64,000 nucleotides of DNA from Liolophura sinensis. Its lineage: Eukaryota > Mollusca > Polyplacophora > Chitonida > Chitonidae. Where the stretch lies: the NCBI RefSeq assembly GCF_032854445.1, contig NC_088303.1:14453501-14517500 (forward strand). The letters run 5' to 3'. The translations under genes and the position numbers were made by a program. Of this stretch, positions 49,289 to 64,000 are shown piece by piece (the first letter of the stretch is position 1; each line of letters starts with the position of its first letter). The notes under the pieces are model-generated. The model was not told where the DNA came from, did no database searches, and saw only the letters and a list, made by a program, of their open reading frames with translations.

Positions 49289-49376
49289 ACTAAAGAAGTC
49301 TACATTTATGGTTAACAATTGCCGTGTTGCAGCTTGTGTTAGCGTTTATTCCTCCATAAATGTAGACTTCTTTAGT
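49289..49376. repeat. Perfect inverted repeat, 23-bp arms, 42-base spacer
   Basis: ACTAAAGAAGTCTACATTTA plus TGG (49289-49311) is exactly complementary to 49354-49376. The match stops sharply at both arm ends. It would form a long perfect hairpin in DNA or RNA. No ORF lies within. Confidence 0.92.
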
Positions 49377-49759
49377 TCCAGGAGGTCAAGCATTCTGTTT
49401 ACCGTTGATTTACAGCTCTTTCCGATGTCGTAAAAAACGTTAGAATACGTGGAGGCCGAACGAATAAGAAGGGGCTCTATTGATTGCAAACACGTAATGA
49501 AATCTGAAATGTGACTTCAGGGAGAGTTTCAAGTTTTATCAAACAAGCAAACAACTTATGTCATTTATCCATATACACTTCATACTGATCAAGTTGCTTA
49601 TGTCCTCCGAAGGTTTTGTCCGTGGGGGTTTTGTCCCCTGGGACCTTTGTCCCATGCCCGTAATAAATACCACCTCTGGATATAACACATATTTAATAAA
49701 TATAGTGCACTAGAATTTGATCTCTTCGGCTAACAAATTGATCACATTTATTTTTAATA

Positions 49760-50012
49760 TGTCAAATGCATGTGTTTGCGTAACAACAAATTTGCATTCA
49801 AATAAATTTATTAGACATGCATCACATCCTTTTTTAGAACCTTACTATGTAAAGACAATATACTCTAAGAGGTGGTCCCAAATATATACCACCATACAAA
49901 AATAGCTTTAAATACCATTTTTTACATGAAAGAAAAACAATATTTGCAAATAACTTTTTACGCTCTTTCACCTGATTGTGGCATTATTTATATGTTTTAT
50001 TCTCCTTTAACG
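49760..50012 (+). repeat. DR-D dispersed repeat, copy 1
   Basis: Shares with 60518-60780 the blocks ACAAATTTGCATTCAAATAA, ATTTATTAGAC, CACCATACAAAAAT, GCAAATAACTTTTTACGCTC and GCATTATTTATATGTTTT. It is about 250 bp, non-coding, and placed just before the 117-bp array. Confidence 0.75.
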
Positions 50013-50257
50013 TCAAACTAAACAAATTGCCACGTATACGATGGCTGTTCTACCACTAATGATGGATATTCAGATTATAACTGAAATAAACTTTTTATTG
50101 GGTAAAACAAATGAAATGAAATATCATGAATTTTAAATGTTCCGGTATCATCATAGAATCAAAATAGATAAACATGGGGATAATGCCTATACAGTGTAAA
50201 ACATGGACAAAACGTACGACAAAGCGAGGTAAACCAAACAGAGTGAAAAATGACCTC

Positions 50258-50995
50258 TGGTCACAACAACAGCCATTTGATAGTGTGATAACTGACCTCT
50301 AACCTCACAAAACCGTCAAGTACATGTACAGCCACTTTACACAGTTAGACTGACCTCACAAAAGATCCAAGTACACATACAACAACCTGATAGTGTGATA
50401 ACTGACCTCTGACCACACAAAACCGTCAAGTACACATACGGCAACCCGATAGTGTGATAACTGACCTCTGACCACACAAAACCGTCAAGTACATGTACAG
50501 CCACTTGCAGTGTGATAACTGACCTCTGGTCACACAAAACCGTCAAGTACACATACGGCAACCTGATAGTGTGATTACTGACCTCTGGTCACACAAAACC
50601 GTCAAGTACATGTACAGCCACTTGCAGTGTGATAACTGACCTCTGACCACACAAAACCGTCAAGTACACATACGGCAACCCGATAGTGTGATAACTGACC
50701 TCTGACCACACAAAACCGTCAAGTACATGTACAGCCACTTGCAGTGTGATAACTGACCTCTGGTCACACAAAACCGTCAAGTACACATACGGCAACCTGA
50801 TAGTGTGATAACTGACCTCTGGCCACACAAAACCGTCAAGTACATGTACAGCCACTTGCAGTGTGATAACTGACCTCTGACCACACAAAACCGTCAAGTA
50901 CACATACGGCAACCCGATAGTGTGATAACTGACCTCTGACCACACAAGACTGTCAAGTACACGTACAGCCACTTGACAGTGTGATACCTGACATC
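50258..50995. repeat. Tandem array with 117-bp higher-order period
   Basis: About 12 monomers whose start positions alternate 58 and 59 bp apart (for example 50538, 50597, 50655, 50714, 50772, 50831, 50889), so the true period is a 117-bp dimer. One monomer type carries GTACACATACGGCAACC, the other GTACATGTACAGCCACTTGC. Both share AGTGTGATAACTGACCTCTG and CACACAAAACCGTCAAGTAC. Degenerate units continue to about 51100 and near 51240. The shared part resembles an internal DR-A segment. The array lies 0.6-1.3 kb beyond the TRPC-like stop codon. Confidence 0.9.
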
Positions 50996-51296
50996 TGAAT
51001 ACAGAAAAGTGATGAAGTATAGCACTTGATACCTGGTGTGATACCTGGCATTAGATCCCGCAAAACCTGTGGAGTACAGCCATTTGACAGTGAGATGACT
51101 TACATGACAGGGTATAAAAATGCTTTATGTCGAATGTTTGTCTTCATACAGACTCGTGTTCACGTGTCAGTGATAGAATTTTGAAAAATATCTCACACTT
51201 AGAAACGGGATTTCGCATTACATGAACGGTGTCCCCTCTTGACAGTGTAATATCTGATCCCTGATCATACAAATCCGGTGGAGTACATCTGTTGTT

Positions 51297-51443
51297 GTAC
51301 GTGGGAAGGCCTCCAGCAACCTGCGTGTGGTCGTGGGTTTCCTCCGGGCTCTGCTCGGTTTCCTCCAACCGTATTGCTGACCGCCGTCGTATAAGTGAAA
51401 TATTCTTGAGTACGGCGTAAAACATAAATCAAATAAAGAAATA
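51297..51443 (+). repeat. SINE-1 3' part
   Basis: ACGTGGGAAGGCCTCCAGCA, GTGGTCGTGGGTTTCCTCCG, CGTCGTATAAGTGAAATATT and a CAAATAAAGAAA tail. It sits between the 117-bp array and the TRPC-like last exon. Confidence 0.85.
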
Positions 51444-51545
51444 CATCTGCTGTTCATTACAATCAAGGTCTACCCCTTCATACCAACACAAACAGCATGA
51501 TATTCAGTACATCCCTAAGACTTGACCAAAACTGACTGGTGGGAA

Positions 51546-51551
51546 TTTAAT
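51546..51551 (-). terminator. Candidate variant poly(A) signal of the TRPC-like gene
   Basis: Reads ATTAAA on the minus strand, about 25 bases past the stop. No nearer AATAAA was seen. The true 3' end may lie further down, towards the SINE at 51297-51443. Confidence 0.25.
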
Positions 51552-51575
51552 TATAGCTGCCATCTGTTTACGTGA

Positions 51576-62400
<10,825 letters not shown>

Positions 62401-63670
62401 CTGGCAATGTGACAAAGCAACAACAATTAAGTCATAATAGACTCGATATGGTTTGAGAGGTTGGTCAAGACCAACGATAGAGTCATGTTTATTTAATTAC
62501 ATGGTAATTATTTCTGACTGCAACCCAGAATGTAACAATGTCTGGAGAACAAGTCGCAACGTGTGTCAGGAATTTGTGGAACGCCCGCTTTCACTCTTCG
62601 TTAGGCCTTGGTGGCACTGAAGTGGACGGCCCTCGTTTGTACCTTTGCCCAGTCTTAACAGCAAAGAAATTAGTGACGCGAAGTTTATGTCAGACGAAAG
62701 ACTATTAAACTCCGTTCATAAACTTTGAATTCTACCATGGCCTTTCTGACCATATTAGGACTAGTTACGTCACATCAGGTTTTTACCACTTACCACACAA
62801 AGAGTGTTAGTTATTCTGTTATTCAAAATGAATATGCATATAAATACATTGTCGAATGAACCTCGAAACGAACTGTTTCAAGTAAAAATATGGAAGTGAC
62901 GTGACTGATGCCCTGTGGGTGACATCAGACAACCGTGAGATCTGATGTTTAAAACCATTTTGCTTGGTTGGAAAAATTAAAAAAAAACTCGAAATATTTT
63001 CTTGAACAGTGTTTAATGGTCTTTCATATGATAAATACTTTATCTTAATATTTTCTTTGTCTTTAACTATTGCCGAAGACCGCTTGCCTTCCACTAACAT
63101 GGTGTGGGCAAACATACGTCACACACAGAAAGTTACAAGCAATATTAGAATTGCCATATCAATGGCTTCGTCCACCCGTGAAGCACTAGTATGATTGCCA
63201 TATCAATGGCTTCCTCCACCCATGAAGCACTAGTACGACTGCCATATCAATGGTTTCCTCCACCCATGAAACCGACTACCATCATATAAGTCGTACATTT
63301 TTGAGTGTGGCTTTAAACAAAAATCCAAAAAATAAGAAAATGTAATGAGCGTTTTAATCTTGTGCAAAACTTGTGGCAATGGGTGGTGATAATGCCCAAT
63401 GTGTTATCAAAGATTGTCTATAAGCAACTCAGTGTGTAGCTTAAACTTGTCAATTCACAACCTGACTGCACTGTTTGCATTTTAAAAAAATAGTTTCTCC
63501 TTTATCTTGGATTTGTTTCTACATTTCGCTCGCGTATGTACGTTAAGTCCATATTCTGAAAATCGATAGTGGTCCACTAAAACATTTACAAACAAACAAA
63601 CAACGTGAAAGAGGTGCCCAGATCAGAAAGTATACAATAGTTCTTTGTTGTTTCTCCCTAAACACAACTA
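62401..63670. other. Region upstream of the first TRPC-like exon found
   Basis: Scanned on the minus strand for the missing ankyrin/TRP_2 exons. No segment matched the expected TRPC sequence with a phase-0 donor. It holds only the 44-bp tandem repeat and AT-rich unassigned sequence. Confidence 0.5.
63150..63273. repeat. 44-bp tandem repeat, about 2.8 units
   Basis: Starts at 63150, 63194 and 63238: ATTGCCATATCAATGGCTTC, TCCACCC, TGAAGCACTAGTA. Confidence 0.92.
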
Positions 63671-63778
63671 TCAAGCTGACTCAAAGTCATATGGGTCAAT
63701 GTTGAAGAACTTGGCGGTGATTCTAGTGTCACTTGGAGAGCTGTCAATGATCTCCCAGCGAAAGAATACACAGTAAAT
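63671..63778 (-). CDS. Possible terminal exon of an unidentified gene (35 aa)
   Basis: From a plausible acceptor (CCTAGTGCAG before 63778) a 35-residue frame runs to TGA. It reads IYCVFFRWEIID, then SSPSDTRITAKFFNIDPYDF, then ESA. The composition looks protein-like and the frame stays open about 14 codons further upstream. I do not recognise the family. It does not resemble any TRPC segment, and it lies upstream of the TRPC-like exons on the same strand. If real, the TRPC 5' exons must fit between the two, or this gene sits in a TRPC intron. A frame of this length could also arise by chance. Confidence 0.3.
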   Translation of the reverse strand: MYCVFFRWEIIDSSPSDTRITAKFFNIDPYDFESA

Positions 63779-63848
63779 CTGCACTAGGTGTCGGTGCTGT
63801 ACACGTACCTCGTTTGTGCATTACTCAGGGTTTGTTCACTCATGCTGT

Positions 63849-63955
63849 GTTTATTTGATTTACTGATTTGATTGGTGTTTTACGCTGTGCTCAAGAATAT
63901 TCCACTTAGACGACGGTGGGCTAGCATTGTCGTGGCACTCGCACTATGGTACATA
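63849..63955 (-). repeat. SINE-1 3' part at the window edge
   Basis: GATTGGTGTTTTACGCTGTG, CTCAAGAATATTCCACTTAG and ACGACGGTGGGCTAGCATTG. More SINE-like sequence (GAGGAAACCCCC) reappears at the window end after an unrelated stretch. Confidence 0.75.
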
Positions 63956-64000
63956 CATATTAATGGCTTGAAGAAACGGGAATGCACTGAGGAAACCCCC

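Larger units (their letters stand above)
41816..49759. other. Intergenic region between EF-hand gene 3 and the channel locus
   Basis: No gene recognised. It includes a CpG-richer patch at about 44270-44480, the promoter-like cassette at 45.1-45.2 kb, DR-A at 46.4 kb, SINE-1 copies at 47.5 and 48.1 kb, a T-rich stretch at 48.57-48.74 kb and a perfect hairpin at 49.29 kb. At about 43547, GGGTCGGCCAGAAAAAAACG after TATATA resembles a mariner-type terminus, but no matching far end was found. Confidence 0.5.

Noticed and set aside
50589-50972. 127-codon minus frame of repeating LPYVYLTVLC / VAVHVLDGFV units, looking like a repeat protein
   Set aside because: The 117-bp period is divisible by three, so the frame stays open automatically. 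There is no start context, splice site or family match.
50258-50995. CRISPR-like alternation of repeats and spacers
   Set aside because: The supposed spacers are themselves repeats in an alternating dimer, and the context is a eukaryotic genome.

Overview
This window is AT-rich animal DNA with low gene density, very probably from a mollusc or close lophotrochozoan. Three things point that way. Its genes are split by introns with GT..AG borders. It carries sarcoplasmic-calcium-binding-protein (SCP)/calexcitin-type EF-hand genes and a TRPC-type cation channel. It is dense with a tRNA-derived SINE (B box GAGTTCAAGTCCAG, core GTGAAATATTCTTGAGTACG, AAATAAAT tail) that I know as typical of molluscan genomes. 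No bacterial-style operons, CRISPR arrays or rRNA genes are visible.

Layout. 1-3.4 kb: no recognisable gene. 3.4-4.0 kb (minus): SCP-like gene 1. 4-17 kb: intergenic, with a dispersed ~270-bp element here called DR-A, a second tRNA-headed SINE family (SINE-2), a dead Penelope-like reverse-transcriptase relic (13.5-14.7 kb) and small hairpins. 17.2-17.4 kb (plus): decayed remnant of an SCP/calexcitin-like gene. 21.7-22.3 kb (plus) and 40.8-41.4 kb (minus): two intact, mutually similar 185-residue EF-hand genes. The intervals between them hold DR-A copies, SINE fragments, microsatellites and a promoter-like heat-shock-element/TATA cassette near 45.2 kb. 50.2-51.1 kb: an array with a 117-bp higher-order period. 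51.6-62.4 kb (minus): nine phase-consistent exons of a TRPC-like channel, from the linker helix before the membrane domain to a C-terminal coiled coil and stop. The ankyrin-repeat N-terminus was not found. 63.7 kb (minus): a possible terminal exon of another, unidentified gene.

Functional reading. The four EF-hand loci look like a small dispersed paralogue family of cytosolic calcium buffers or sensors. The channel is a probable calcium-permeable TRPC channel. Their proximity does not show a functional link. Everything else supportable is repeat DNA. DR-A occurs about 30 times in both orientations and seems to have seeded two separate tandem arrays (48-bp and 117-bp periods) in and just beyond the 3' part of the channel gene.

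Limits: all alignments were made by eye. Repeat ends are approximate (about 10-20 bases). Family names rest on remembered family features, not on database searches.
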